A stretch of 21,241 nucleotides of DNA from JAMCRM01 sp041685075. GTDB lineage: Bacteria > Acidobacteriota > Terriglobia > Bryobacterales > Bryobacteraceae. The notes under the pieces are model-generated. The model was not told the DNA's origin and did no database searches. It saw nothing but the letters and a program-made list of their open reading frames with translations. Position numbers and translations under genes: made by a program. The stretch is from NCBI GenBank assembly GCA_041685075.1, contig JAWLGN010000063.1:1-21241 (forward strand). The letters are read 5' to 3'. Every line of letters starts with the position of its first letter. Within the stretch, counting starts at the first letter, position 1. Positions 13,139 to 20,953 of the stretch are shown here, in pieces.

Positions 13139-15019
13139 TCACCGCCCTCCACCTGGCCTGCCGCTGAGGGGCACCTCGCTGAACGCCTTGTTGGTCCACG
13201 AGCGGAAGACGTGCTGCAGCCGATAGAACGCCAGCTTGGGACTGCGGTAGGCGTCCACGATTCCCTTCCCGTTCCACCCCACCAGCCTTCCCGCCAGAAA
13301 ACGCTCCGGGGTGCTGCGGGAGTCGCAGTATTGCCAGACGCAGCCTCCTGAAATCCAGTCCTGCTCCAGTGCGTGCCAGGCGGAATCCTCCACGTTGCGC
13401 GACTGGAACTCCTCGCTCCACTTCACGTTCCCCCAGTTGTGCCATCCGGCCAGCGCCTCCGATCCCCCGAATTCGGTAAGGATAACCGGTTTATCCGGAT
13501 ATCGCTGGTGGATCAGCGCCAGGTCGGCCGCGCTTTTTTCTCCTTCCGCCCGGTCCAGCACCGTGAAGGGATCGTACCACTGGTAGCGCGCCCAGTTGAC
13601 GCAGATCACGTCCAGCAGCTCATGAACGCGCCGCACATGCGGGCCGCCCGTCACCAGCGTGAAGGGACGCGTGCTGTCCAGCCGCCGGGCGCGCTCGAGC
13701 AGAGCGCGGAACACTTCATACGAGCGATCCACGCCGGGCCACTCGTTTCCCAGGCTCCAGGTCAGCACGCTGGGCCGCCCTGCATCCCGCCGCACCATCT
13801 CCTCCAGGTGATGGAGGATCTTCTCCTGCACCGCCGGCGCCCGCAACTGCTCCGCGGAATACTGCCAGGCGGGAACTTCAGCCATCACCAGGAGCCCGTA
13901 CTGGTCGCAGAAATCCATGAACAGCTCGGAAAACGAGTAGTGCCCCCTTACGGTGTTGGCCCCCAGGCGCTTGATGATCTCGATATCCCGGTGCAAAACG
14001 TGGGGCGGGCTCGCCGATCCCCACTCCGGGTGGTCCTCGTGGCGGTTCACTCCCATCACCTTCAGCCGCTCCCCGTTCAGAACCATCGCGCCCCCGGCGA
14101 CCCGCACCTCCCGCACGCCGAAGCGCGTGAACTGGTCGTCCCGCTCCCCCAGCGCCATCCGCGCCGAATACAGATGCGGTGAAGAGGGCGACCACAGGCG
14201 CGGGTTCCGCAATGCCGCCTCGAACGCCACCGGGCCGCCGCCGGCCGGCACCGCGTGCTCTCCGCGGTAGACCTCCACGCCGTCCACTTCGAAGCGGAGG
14301 TCCGCGGCCGCCTCGTTCGCCGCCAGGTTTCGCAGCGCGGCCCTCACCCTCAGCTTCGCCGTTGCACCGCCATCCAGCACCGGCAGCACCTGGACGTGCT
14401 CGATGTACTGGTCCGGAACGATCTCCGCGTACACCGGGCGGTCGATGCCGCCGTAGGGGAACCAATCCACGTTCTGCTTGGGAAGCGAATCTGCGGTCAG
14501 GCGGTTGTCCACCCGGACCACCAACCGGTGCGGGCCTTTCGCCACCTTGGGGACCAGACAGTCGAAGGGCAGGTAGCCGCCCTCGTGCTCTCCTACCAGG
14601 CGGCCGTCCAGCCACACCTTCGCCGTATGGAACACGCTTCCGAAATGCAGCCGCAGATTGCCGCCGGCGGGCATCTCGAAGCGGCGCTGATACCATGCCG
14701 GTCCCACGTAGTTCCAATACCGCGCCGCGGCATTCCACGTTCCGGGCACCCACAGGCGCGTCTCCGGTTCGGGGATGCCCGCGGCATGCCCCGCGGTTTC
14801 GCCCGCGTCGCCCGGGTCCGCGGCAAACTCCCACCATCCGCCCAAATCGATCTGGGTACGGCGGCTGGTGGTGCGGAACAGCCGCGACCGCATGGGGTCC
14901 TGGCCGTCATCGAAGTCCATCAGGGGCGGCTGCAGCGTGGAAGCCGGAATCTCCGGGAACTGGCCGCGAGCAGGCGCCGGCAGCCCGCACAAGGCTATCA
15001 GCCAAACAACTGTTTTCAT
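13139..15019 (-). CDS. Secreted glycoside hydrolase family 2, beta-glucuronidase-like
   Basis: A 626-aa GH2 enzyme from the ATG at 15019 (an ATG at 15028 is also in frame). It begins with a signal peptide (MKTVVWLIALCGLPAPARG), so it is probably periplasmic. Using numbering from 15028, the jelly-roll domain spans ~50-205, the Ig-like domain ~205-310 and the TIM barrel ~310-610. MGVNRHEDHPEWG is at ~325-337, the acid/base pair NE at 428-429 (SLGNEWP), and the probable nucleophile E519 (ILTEFGGSE). WNGKG (N586, K588) matches the NxK motif that contacts the glucuronate carboxylate in beta-glucuronidases. The preferred start is supported by a motif lying 65 nt upstream, as for the TonB receptor. 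Release of glucuronic acid from imported oligosaccharides is likely. Confidence 0.92.
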   Translation of the reverse strand: MKTVVWLIALCGLPAPARGQFPEIPASTLQPPLMDFDDGQDPMRSRLFRTTSRRTQIDLGGWWEFAADPGDAGETAGHAAGIPEPETRLWVPGTWNAAARYWNYVGPAWYQRRFEMPAGGNLRLHFGSVFHTAKVWLDGRLVGEHEGGYLPFDCLVPKVAKGPHRLVVRVDNRLTADSLPKQNVDWFPYGGIDRPVYAEIVPDQYIEHVQVLPVLDGGATAKLRVRAALRNLAANEAAADLRFEVDGVEVYRGEHAVPAGGGPVAFEAALRNPRLWSPSSPHLYSARMALGERDDQFTRFGVREVRVAGGAMVLNGERLKVMGVNRHEDHPEWGSASPPHVLHRDIEIIKRLGANTVRGHYSFSELFMDFCDQYGLLVMAEVPAWQYSAEQLRAPAVQEKILHHLEEMVRRDAGRPSVLTWSLGNEWPGVDRSYEVFRALLERARRLDSTRPFTLVTGGPHVRRVHELLDVICVNWARYQWYDPFTVLDRAEGEKSAADLALIHQRYPDKPVILTEFGGSEALAGWHNWGNVKWSEEFQSRNVEDSAWHALEQDWISGGCVWQYCDSRSTPERFLAGRLVGWNGKGIVDAYRSPKLAFYRLQHVFRSWTNKAFSEVPLSGRPGGGR

Positions 15020-15069
15020 GGAATCCATCCAGTCCCCAGACTAAGCGCGGGCCGTCGGTTGCGACGAAC

Positions 15070-15097
15070 GTAACGGGGTATCTAACAGTAGCGTTAC
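15070..15097 (-). promoter_or_regulatory. Candidate operator/promoter element upstream of the GH2 gene
   Basis: On the minus strand this reads GGTAAC-CGCTACTGT-like: the 9-mer CGCTACTGT occupies 15093-15085 and its end is 65 nt before the GH2 ATG at 15019. GTAACG (15070-15075) and CGTTAC (15092-15097) flank it as an inverted repeat with a 16-bp spacer. The same 9-mer, at the same distance and orientation, lies before the TonB receptor gene. It overlaps the stop codon of the winged-helix gene. Confidence 0.55.
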
Positions 15098-16359
15098 CTG
15101 GAAGTACGTGGGGTGCTGAGATGGTGCGTGATGTACTCGGCCTTCATGGGCACGTCGTTATCGACGAACACGCGCAGCAACATCTGAAAGTGCCTGCGAG
15201 ACGCGCCGGCCTGCAGCCCGATGCGCTCCTGGAGCAGTTTCATATTCCCGGGAGTGGTAATGAACTCGACCGCCGCGATGGCCCCCGGCGAGCTATGGGT
15301 GTTGATAATGACCACCTCGCGCCCGGGATGAAGGCCGGGAAAGAATCCCACCGCCGCGTACGTCATCACGTCGCGATGGGAGGGCGTCGAATAGACCTCT
15401 TCCTCGCCGTCCTGCGGGCGCCGGTTGCGCACAATCTCTCCATCGCTCAACTCGAAATCCTGCTCGATGGGCAGCCGCCGGAGCAGCGGATGCATCCGGG
15501 AGGCGCCAATGAAGATCAGGTTTCCGTCCTTGATGGACTCCCAGGTGGCGCGGTGCGCCGGCACCGCCCGAATGGCCATGCCCGCCGAACCGAAGAACGC
15601 CGTCAGGTGCTGCACCGCGATGGCATCGCCCATCGAGGCGTAATCGAAGCGCGGCCCCACCAGCGGGCCCACGCGCCGGTTCACTTCGTCGAACTGCGGG
15701 CAGGACCGGGGATTGTCGGGGTCCGTGGCGCCGTACAGCCGGATGAAAAGCCGGTGCGTGTCGCCGGCGAAAAACGGCGGGCTGCCGAAGACCACCGCGG
15801 TGGGGATGGCGCGATTGAAGAACGGTCCCCACAGCGGCGAAAACGTACGCACCAACTCCGCCTCCGCAGCGGCCCGCCCTTCCAGCTCGCGCAGGGAGCG
15901 GGTCAACCACCCGCCCCACCCGATCGCCGCCGCCAGCGTTATGGCCAACGCCAAGCGGACCGGGTCCGCCGACCGCAGGCGCGCGGCGAGCGCCGCGATA
16001 CGCAGGGGCCGCCGCTGGCGCGGGTGTACCAGCAGGGTGAAACGTCCCTTGGGCAGCTCCAGGACCAGCGCATCGGAGGCGCCTTCCGTACGGTGGTATT
16101 CCTCCAGCTTTTGCCTCAGCCGCCCTACCTGCACCCGCACGGAAGCGTCCTTCTGGGGGTCGTAACTGGGGGGCTTGCCGCAGGCCTCGATCCCTATGGT
16201 GTATTCCTTCAACTCGACGGGCGGCTCCGCCAGGGACTTCTCCCCCAGGTATGCCAGCAGGTTCCGGAGCGCCTCCGAGTTGCGAAAGGTCCCACTGGCC
16301 AGAACGCGCTGGAGCTGCTTCCTCCGTTCGGCCGGGCTTTGAAGGACCGCCGCCGCCAT
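15094..16359 (-). CDS. Membrane-anchored winged-helix regulator (ToxR/CadC-like layout) with periplasmic domain
   Basis: A 421-aa protein. Residues ~14-113 form an OmpR/ToxR-type winged helix: EYTIGIEACGKPPSYDPQKDASVRVQVGRLRQKLEEYHR, then the wing LVLELPKGRFTLLVHPRQ. One membrane helix follows (~134-152, RLALAITLAAAIGWGGWL). The remaining ~270 residues should lie in the periplasm; they alternate strands and helices (TAVVFGSPPFF, DAIAVQHL, NLIFIGASR, EVVIINTH), as in a ligand-binding fold. Such one-component proteins are frequent in Acidobacteriota, mostly uncharacterised. It sits between a GH2 enzyme and a TonB receptor whose upstream regions share a motif, so control of both is a good guess. 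No ribosome site beyond AGCAGGG; TACAAT lies 7 nt before the ATG. Confidence 0.85.
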   Translation of the reverse strand: MAAAVLQSPAERRKQLQRVLASGTFRNSEALRNLLAYLGEKSLAEPPVELKEYTIGIEACGKPPSYDPQKDASVRVQVGRLRQKLEEYHRTEGASDALVLELPKGRFTLLVHPRQRRPLRIAALAARLRSADPVRLALAITLAAAIGWGGWLTRSLRELEGRAAAEAELVRTFSPLWGPFFNRAIPTAVVFGSPPFFAGDTHRLFIRLYGATDPDNPRSCPQFDEVNRRVGPLVGPRFDYASMGDAIAVQHLTAFFGSAGMAIRAVPAHRATWESIKDGNLIFIGASRMHPLLRRLPIEQDFELSDGEIVRNRRPQDGEEEVYSTPSHRDVMTYAAVGFFPGLHPGREVVIINTHSSPGAIAAVEFITTPGNMKLLQERIGLQAGASRRHFQMLLRVFVDNDVPMKAEYITHHLSTPRTSR

Positions 16360-16366
16360 CCCTGCT

Positions 16367-16372
16367 ATTGTA
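16367..16372 (-). promoter_or_regulatory. -10-like element before the winged-helix gene
   Basis: TACAAT on the minus strand leaves 7 nt before the ATG at 16359, predicting transcription from at or next to the start codon. A -35 box is not clear. Confidence 0.42.
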
Positions 16373-16416
16373 CTCGCACCGCCCTCCGGAGGAACCCCCG
16401 CCTTTCAAGGCGCCTT

Positions 16417-16438
16417 GTAACTGCCCGCTACTGTAACT
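16417..16438 (+). promoter_or_regulatory. Candidate operator/promoter element upstream of the TonB receptor gene
   Basis: GTAACT occurs twice with a 16-bp period (16417-16422 and 16433-16438). Overlapping the second copy is CGCTACTGT (16426-16434), which ends exactly 65 nt before the ATG at 16500. The element shares the 9-mer and an upstream GTAAC with the site before the GH2 gene. Confidence 0.55.
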
Positions 16439-16499
16439 AGACCGTTTCAAGCTGGCCCCCTGCCGCGTTCGGGTGCAGAATCCAGTCAGGAAAGCCTCC

Positions 16500-19400
16500 A
16501 TGAAAAGAACCGATACACTGAAGCCGCCGGTGCTATTGGCAGCCGGCCATCTGCTTCTGATCGCCCTCCTGCTGCCCGCCGGCCGGCTGGGGGCGCAGAC
16601 CACCGCATCGATCTACGGCACCGTAACCGATGAGAGCGGCGCCCTCATCGCCGGAGCCTCCCTGCGGGCGGTTAACACTTTGACAAACGAAGTCCGCCAG
16701 GCCCGAACCAACGAGCGCGGTTTCTATCGTTTCGCCGAACTGGCCGTGGGCATCTACTCGGTGGAAGCCGAACTGGAAGGCTTCAAGACCGCGGTTCGCG
16801 CGGGCGTGGAACTCTCGCTGAATCGCAACGCGCAGGTGGATATCCAACTGGCTGTAGGAACCATCACGGAAAAGGTAAGTGTCGTTGCCGATGCGCCCCA
16901 GGTGGAAACCACCACCAACGAAATGGGCACTCTGGTTAACCAGCAGCGCGTCGTCGAGCTGCCCCTCAACGGAAGGAATACCCTCAGCCTGGTGTCCCTG
17001 ATTCCCGGAGCGCAGGGCCTGCAGACCGGCAACGCCCAGGGGTTCAGCGAGAACAAGGCCTACATCAACGGCGCCCGCGAGGAGGACAGCAGTTGGCTGC
17101 TCGACGGCGGCGACAACACCTCCCCGCTCCGCAACTACGGCAATGACGTGCCCAACCCCGATGCCATCCAGGAGTTCCGCGTCATCACCAGCAACTACTC
17201 CGCCGAATACGGGCGCACCGCCGGGGCGGTCGTCAACGTCATCACCCGCAGCGGCACCAACGACTTCCACGGCAGCCTGTTCGAGTTCCTCCGCAACCGC
17301 AGCCTGAACGCGCGCAACTTCTTCCAGCCCGACACCACCGCCCTGACGCAGAACCAGTTCGGAGGCAGCGCCGGCGGCCGCATCGTCCGCGACCGTACCT
17401 TCTTCTTCGGCAGCTACCAGGGCTTCCTTCGCCGCACCTCGGCATTCCGCAACCGCGCCCTGGTTCCCACCGCCGCCGAAAGGTCCGGCGACTTCTCCGG
17501 CACCGTCATCGGCGGCCAGCCGCTGGTGGTGCGCGACCCCCTCACCGCGCAGCCCTTCCCGGACAGCCGCATTCCCGCCAGCCGCCTGAGCCAGGTGGCG
17601 CTCAACTACCTGGATGCGGCGGTGCCCCTGCCCAACGACCCAGCGCGCGGGCCGAATAACCTTGTCCAGATCGCCAGCGTCCCGCGCGATGAATATCAGT
17701 TCCTGGGCAAAATCGACCATTCCCTCTCCGCCGGCCACAAGCTCTCCGGGGCCTATTTCCTGAGCGACCAGGTCGACACCACCCGCCTGCTCAGCGACAT
17801 CGACTTCGCCTGGCGCGAAATCCAGATCCGGCAGCAGAATCTCAACATCCACGAATACTGGACCATCAGCCCCACCATGCTGAACCACCTGCGCGCCACC
17901 TATACGCGCAGCGCCGGTAACCGCAGAATCCTGCCGGACGACCTGACCCTGGCGGACCTCGGTGCCAACTTCACCCCTCTGCCCGACGGCCCCAAAATGC
18001 CGCCCGCGTTTTCCGTAGTGGGATGGTTCAGCAACGGCTCAGCCAACGGCGGCCCCAAGTTCGCCAACGCCTACACCGTGGCCGATACCTTCGATTGGGT
18101 GAAGGGCCGGCACGAGCTGAAGTTCGGCGTCGAGGGCTGGTTGCACAAGATGAACGACGTTTCGACGGCCCCGCGCATGGGCGGCTCCGGAACCTTCGAT
18201 GGTTCCTTCACCGGCAACGGCATGCCGGACCTGCTGCTCGGTCAGGTGCGCACCCTGGAAGTGGCCGGCCAGACCTACAAGAGCCAGAACTCCTGGGTGC
18301 TGAACTGGTTCGTGCAGGACAAAATGCGGCTCACCCGCAGGCTGGTGCTCAACCTGGGGATCCGCTACGAGTTGAACACCTGGCCCGTGCATCCGCTCGA
18401 CGCCCTGATCGCCTTCGTGCCGGGCCGGCAATCCGCCTGCGTGCCCCAGGCGCCCCTCGGGGTGGTCTTCCCGTGCGATGACGGCATTCCCCGCGCCGGC
18501 GTGCTCGGCGATTACAACAACTATGCCCCCCGGGTTGGCATCGTCTACGACCTCACCGGCGACGGCAAGACCGCCATCCGCGCCGGCTACGGCATCTCCT
18601 ACGGCTTCAGCTTCCTGAACGCCCTGCAGGAGCAGCAGGTTTCGGTGCCCTTCCAGTTCCGCGCCGTCATCCGCGACACCACGCTCGAGGACCCCTACGC
18701 GCGTCTCCCCGGCGGCAGGTCGCCCTTCCCCCTACGCTTCGATCCGGACAACCTCGAGTTCGGCTCCGGCGGTTCCTACGGCTTCCAGGACTTCAACATG
18801 CGCACGGCCTACGTGCAGCAGTACAACTTCACCATCCAGCGGCAGATCGGGCGCGACTGGGCGGCCGAAGTCGGCTACGTGGGCAACGTCGGCCGCAAGC
18901 TGATGGGCCAGTCGGATTACAACGCGCCGCTGCGCACGCCGGACGCCGCCCGCACCAACATCGACCAGCGCCGCCCGCTCTACCCGGCCATGCGGGACAT
19001 GCGCATGAGTGGGGGGTTTGTGAACTCCTCCTACAACGCCCTGCAGGCGCGCGTGGAGAAGCGCTTCAGCCGCGGCGTCACCCTGCTGGCGTCGTACACC
19101 TACAGCAAGGCGCTCGACGAGTCGAGCTGGTACAGCTCGCGCAACGAGTGGGCCGACGCCTTCAACCGCAAGCTCAACTGGGGCCGCGGCGAGAACGACC
19201 GCCGCAACATGCTGGCGCTCTCCTGGATCTGGGAGACGCCGCTCTACGCAGGACCGCACCGTGCCGTGAAGCTGCTGGCGAACGGCTGGTCCATCAACGG
19301 CATCGCTACCTTCTACTCGGGTCCGCCCATCGAGGTGACCACCGGCCGGGACAACGATTGGGACGGCAACGACTCGGGCGACCGTCCGGACGTGGTGGGC

Positions 19401-19733
19401 CGCTGGCCGCTCGACCCGGGGCGCGCGCGCCAGGACGTGATCGCGGCCTGGTTCGACCCCGCGGCCTTCGCCGAAAACCAGCCGGGGCGGCTGGGCAACC
19501 TGGGCCGCAACGTCCTCACCGGCCCGGGCATGAAGAACCTGGACCTCGGCATCGCGAGAACCTTCGGCATCACCGAGCGCTACAAAATCCAGTTCCGTGC
19601 CGAGGGCTTTAACGTGATGAACTGGGTGAACCTCGAGAATCCCGAAAGCGAGGCCTCGAATCCGCAGTTCGGAGTCATCAGCTCCGCCGGCGACCCCCGC
19701 ATCCTGCAGCTCGGGCTGAAGTTCGTGTTTTGA
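16500..19733 (+). CDS. Oar-like TonB-dependent receptor with carboxypeptidase-regulatory-like domain
   Basis: A 1,077-aa outer-membrane receptor. A signal peptide with a hydrophobic stretch (PPVLLAAGHLLLIALLLPAG) ends near GAQ at ~33. A CarboxypepD_reg-like beta-sandwich follows (TASIYGTVTDESGALIAGA to LAVGTITEKVSVVA, ~34-130). Then comes the plug (VVELPLNGRNTLSLVSLIPG; YINGAREEDSSWLLDGGDN; YSAEYGRTAGAVVNVITRSGTNDFHGSLFEFLRN). The long 22-strand-type barrel ends in an aromatic terminus, LGLKFVF. This is the expanded Acidobacteriota family, usually linked to uptake of oligosaccharides or other large substrates. I prefer ATG 16500 over the GTG at 16473 because AGGAAAG (16488-16494) precedes it. 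It is divergent from the winged-helix gene and shares a motif with the GH2 gene; substrate is inferred to be a uronic-acid-containing glycan. Confidence 0.95.
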   Translation: MKRTDTLKPPVLLAAGHLLLIALLLPAGRLGAQTTASIYGTVTDESGALIAGASLRAVNTLTNEVRQARTNERGFYRFAELAVGIYSVEAELEGFKTAVRAGVELSLNRNAQVDIQLAVGTITEKVSVVADAPQVETTTNEMGTLVNQQRVVELPLNGRNTLSLVSLIPGAQGLQTGNAQGFSENKAYINGAREEDSSWLLDGGDNTSPLRNYGNDVPNPDAIQEFRVITSNYSAEYGRTAGAVVNVITRSGTNDFHGSLFEFLRNRSLNARNFFQPDTTALTQNQFGGSAGGRIVRDRTFFFGSYQGFLRRTSAFRNRALVPTAAERSGDFSGTVIGGQPLVVRDPLTAQPFPDSRIPASRLSQVALNYLDAAVPLPNDPARGPNNLVQIASVPRDEYQFLGKIDHSLSAGHKLSGAYFLSDQVDTTRLLSDIDFAWREIQIRQQNLNIHEYWTISPTMLNHLRATYTRSAGNRRILPDDLTLADLGANFTPLPDGPKMPPAFSVVGWFSNGSANGGPKFANAYTVADTFDWVKGRHELKFGVEGWLHKMNDVSTAPRMGGSGTFDGSFTGNGMPDLLLGQVRTLEVAGQTYKSQNSWVLNWFVQDKMRLTRRLVLNLGIRYELNTWPVHPLDALIAFVPGRQSACVPQAPLGVVFPCDDGIPRAGVLGDYNNYAPRVGIVYDLTGDGKTAIRAGYGISYGFSFLNALQEQQVSVPFQFRAVIRDTTLEDPYARLPGGRSPFPLRFDPDNLEFGSGGSYGFQDFNMRTAYVQQYNFTIQRQIGRDWAAEVGYVGNVGRKLMGQSDYNAPLRTPDAARTNIDQRRPLYPAMRDMRMSGGFVNSSYNALQARVEKRFSRGVTLLASYTYSKALDESSWYSSRNEWADAFNRKLNWGRGENDRRNMLALSWIWETPLYAGPHRAVKLLANGWSINGIATFYSGPPIEVTTGRDNDWDGNDSGDRPDVVGRWPLDPGRARQDVIAAWFDPAAFAENQPGRLGNLGRNVLTGPGMKNLDLGIARTFGITERYKIQFRAEGFNVMNWVNLENPESEASNPQFGVISSAGDPRILQLGLKFVF

Positions 19734-19744
19734 CGGGGAGCGCC

Positions 19745-19785
19745 CGCGCGTGACTGGCTCCCAGCCAGGAAGACCCGCACGCGCG
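19745..19785. other. Nested inverted repeats after the TonB receptor gene
   Basis: Outer arms CGCGCGTG (19745-19752) and CACGCGCG (19778-19785) enclose an inner perfect hairpin CTGGCT-ccc-AGCCAG (19754-19768). There is no T-tract, so it could be a factor-dependent terminator or RNA-stabilising structure at the 3' end of the receptor mRNA. Confidence 0.6.
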
Positions 19786-19800
19786 GCGCAGCCTCTCCAA

Positions 19801-19848
19801 CCGGGGGGCGGCGCCGCCGTGTGACCTGGCACCCAAGGCGCGCCCCGG
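19801..19848 (+). terminator. Possible terminator with 12-bp palindrome
   Basis: CCGGGG (19801-19806) and CCCCGG (19843-19848) can pair around a region holding the perfect palindrome GGCGGCGCCGCC (19807-19818). A T-rich tail TTATTCTT follows. The loop is long and the tail imperfect, so this is a weak call. No gene is seen in 19734-19937. Confidence 0.35.
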
Positions 19849-19880
19849 TTATTCTTCAGGAGATCTGCGAACCCCGCTGG

Positions 19881-19909
19881 TTGACCCTGTGAACGGCTTC
19901 GGGCATGAT
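19881..19909 (+). promoter_or_regulatory. Predicted promoter of the mrr gene
   Basis: TTGACC (19881-19886) and CATGAT (19904-19909) are spaced by exactly 17 bp, matching the housekeeping consensus at 5/6 and 4/6. Transcription would start near 19916, about 22 nt before the mrr ATG. Confidence 0.5.
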
Positions 19910-19937
19910 GGCAGGTGCCGGTTCAAGCGCGTTCATC

Positions 19938-20845
19938 ATGCCAACACCCGATTTCCAGAGCATCATGCTGCCGCTGCTGAAGGCGACTACCGACGGCCAA
20001 CCGCATCGCCTCTCCGATTTACGCACAACAATCGGCCAGTGCTTTCGCTTGACTGAAGCGGAACTCATGAAAGGCTCTCGAACGGCACCCCCAGATTCGC
20101 GAACCGGATTGCATTGGCAGCCACCCACCTCTCGAAGGCCGCAGCTCTCGAACGGATAGGACGGGGAGTTATCCAGATAACGGATAGGGGCCGGGAACTG
20201 ATCCGCGACGAACCGGAGAGGATCACGCTGGACGTGCTGCTCCGGTTTGAGGAATATCGCGAGTTCCGGAGAATGCAGGGCGGTGCGGTCCAGCACGAAC
20301 TGCCCGAACTCGACGCTGCTGCCGGGGTGAGCCCCGAAGAGACGCTGGCGGCAAGCTATACTCTGCTGCGCAACACCCTCGCCGCCGAACTTCTCGAGGC
20401 CGTCAGGAAAGCGACACCCGCGTTCTTCGAGAAGTTGGTGGTCGATCTTCTCGTTGCCATGGGCTACGGCGGCTCTGTCGAGGACGCCGGCAGCGCGGTG
20501 GGTGGAGTCGGAGATGACGGCGTGGACGGCATGATCAAGGAGGATAAGCTGGGACTGGACGTCGTCTACATCCAGGCGAAGCGCTGGTCTTCAACGGTGG
20601 GGCGCCCCGCGGTTCAAGCCTTCGCGGGCAGTCTGGAAGGTCACCGCGCGAGGAAAGGCGTGCTCCTCACTACAGCCGACTTCTCACAGGAAGCGCGAGA
20701 CTACGTCCAGCGCATCGAGAAGAAGATCGTTCTCATCGATGGTCCGAAGCTGGCTCAGCTCATGATCGACTACGATGTCGGGGTGACCAAAGAGCGGACC
20801 TACGTGGTCAAGCGAATCGATCGCGACTACTTCGATGAGGCGTAA
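19938..20845 (+). pseudogene. mrr: Mrr-type modification-dependent restriction endonuclease, frameshifted
   Basis: Two frames together give a full-length Mrr, a type IV enzyme cutting methylated DNA. Frame one from the ATG at 19938 gives the N-terminal winged-helix start MPTPDFQSIMLPLLKATTDGQ up to LTEAELM (20069). The next frame continues ERLSNGTPRFANRIALAATHLSKAAALERIGRGVIQITDRG, which matches the family's PSGxxxxxxNRVxWAxxxLxKAGL region. Restoring a single G after the ATG at 20067-20069 joins them into a 302-aa protein, close to E. coli Mrr (304 aa). The catalytic domain is intact: FFEKLVVDLLVAMGYGG, DDGVDGMIKEDKLGLDVVYIQAKRW (D...QxK), and a C-terminal end VDRDYFDEA-like. It lies 8 bp from a tRNA-Arg gene, convergent. 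It could be a true pseudogene or a sequencing error. Confidence 0.87.
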
Positions 20846-20853
20846 GGGTCCCG

Positions 20854-20930
20854 TGGCAGGCGCGGCGGGACTCGAACCCACGACCCTCGGCTTAGAAGGC
20901 CGATGCTCTATCCAACTGAGCTACGCGCCC
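20854..20930 (-). tRNA. tRNA-Arg (anticodon UCU), CCA encoded
   Basis: On the minus strand a full cloverleaf is readable. The acceptor GGGCGCG pairs with CGCGCCT (one G-U). The D-arm region is TAGCTCAGTTGGATAGAGCA. The anticodon stem TCGGC/GCCGA encloses loop CTTCTAA with anticodon TCT at 20896-20894. The T-arm is GTGGG TTCGAGT CCCGC, then discriminator G, and an encoded CCA at 20856-20854. It reads AGA codons. It lies between mrr and the cytochrome oxidase gene. Confidence 0.97.
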
Positions 20931-20953
20931 GCTGTTCCTGATTGTAGCGTACC

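Noticed and set aside
13075..13167. Short plus-strand frame (30 codons) spanning the orphan terminator hairpin
   Set aside because: Runs through the hairpin, T-tract and into the GH2 gene; only a weak AGGGT ahead of the ATG; composition explained by the structure. No downstream plus-strand gene that it could lead.
16417..16438. Direct GTAACT repeats as an attachment site or recombinase core
   Set aside because: No integrase or mobile gene nearby; location 60-85 nt before a start codon and the matching motif before GH2 fit a regulatory site better.
14179..16440. Long open frame (753 codons) on the plus strand opposite the GH2 and winged-helix genes
   Set aside because: Pro/Arg/Ala-rich composition typical of the shadow of a GC-rich gene; the minus-strand frames show clear domains and catalytic motifs.
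16533..17888. Open frame of 451 codons opposite the TonB receptor start
   Set aside because: Low-complexity Val/Ala/Gly/Glu composition; no start context; the plus strand encodes plug and carboxypeptidase-like domains.
19801..19848. GGCGGCGCCGCC palindrome as an IS terminal repeat
   Set aside because: No transposase and no target-site duplication; more likely a 3'-UTR structure.
19905..19940. Upstream ATG at 19905 as mrr start
   Set aside because: It overlaps the predicted -10 element, so it would not be in the mRNA; family alignment begins at MPTPDFQS (19938).
20066..20080. Programmed -1 frameshift site in mrr
   Set aside because: No X XXY YYZ slippery heptamer or downstream pseudoknot seen; a single missing G explains the frame change more simply.
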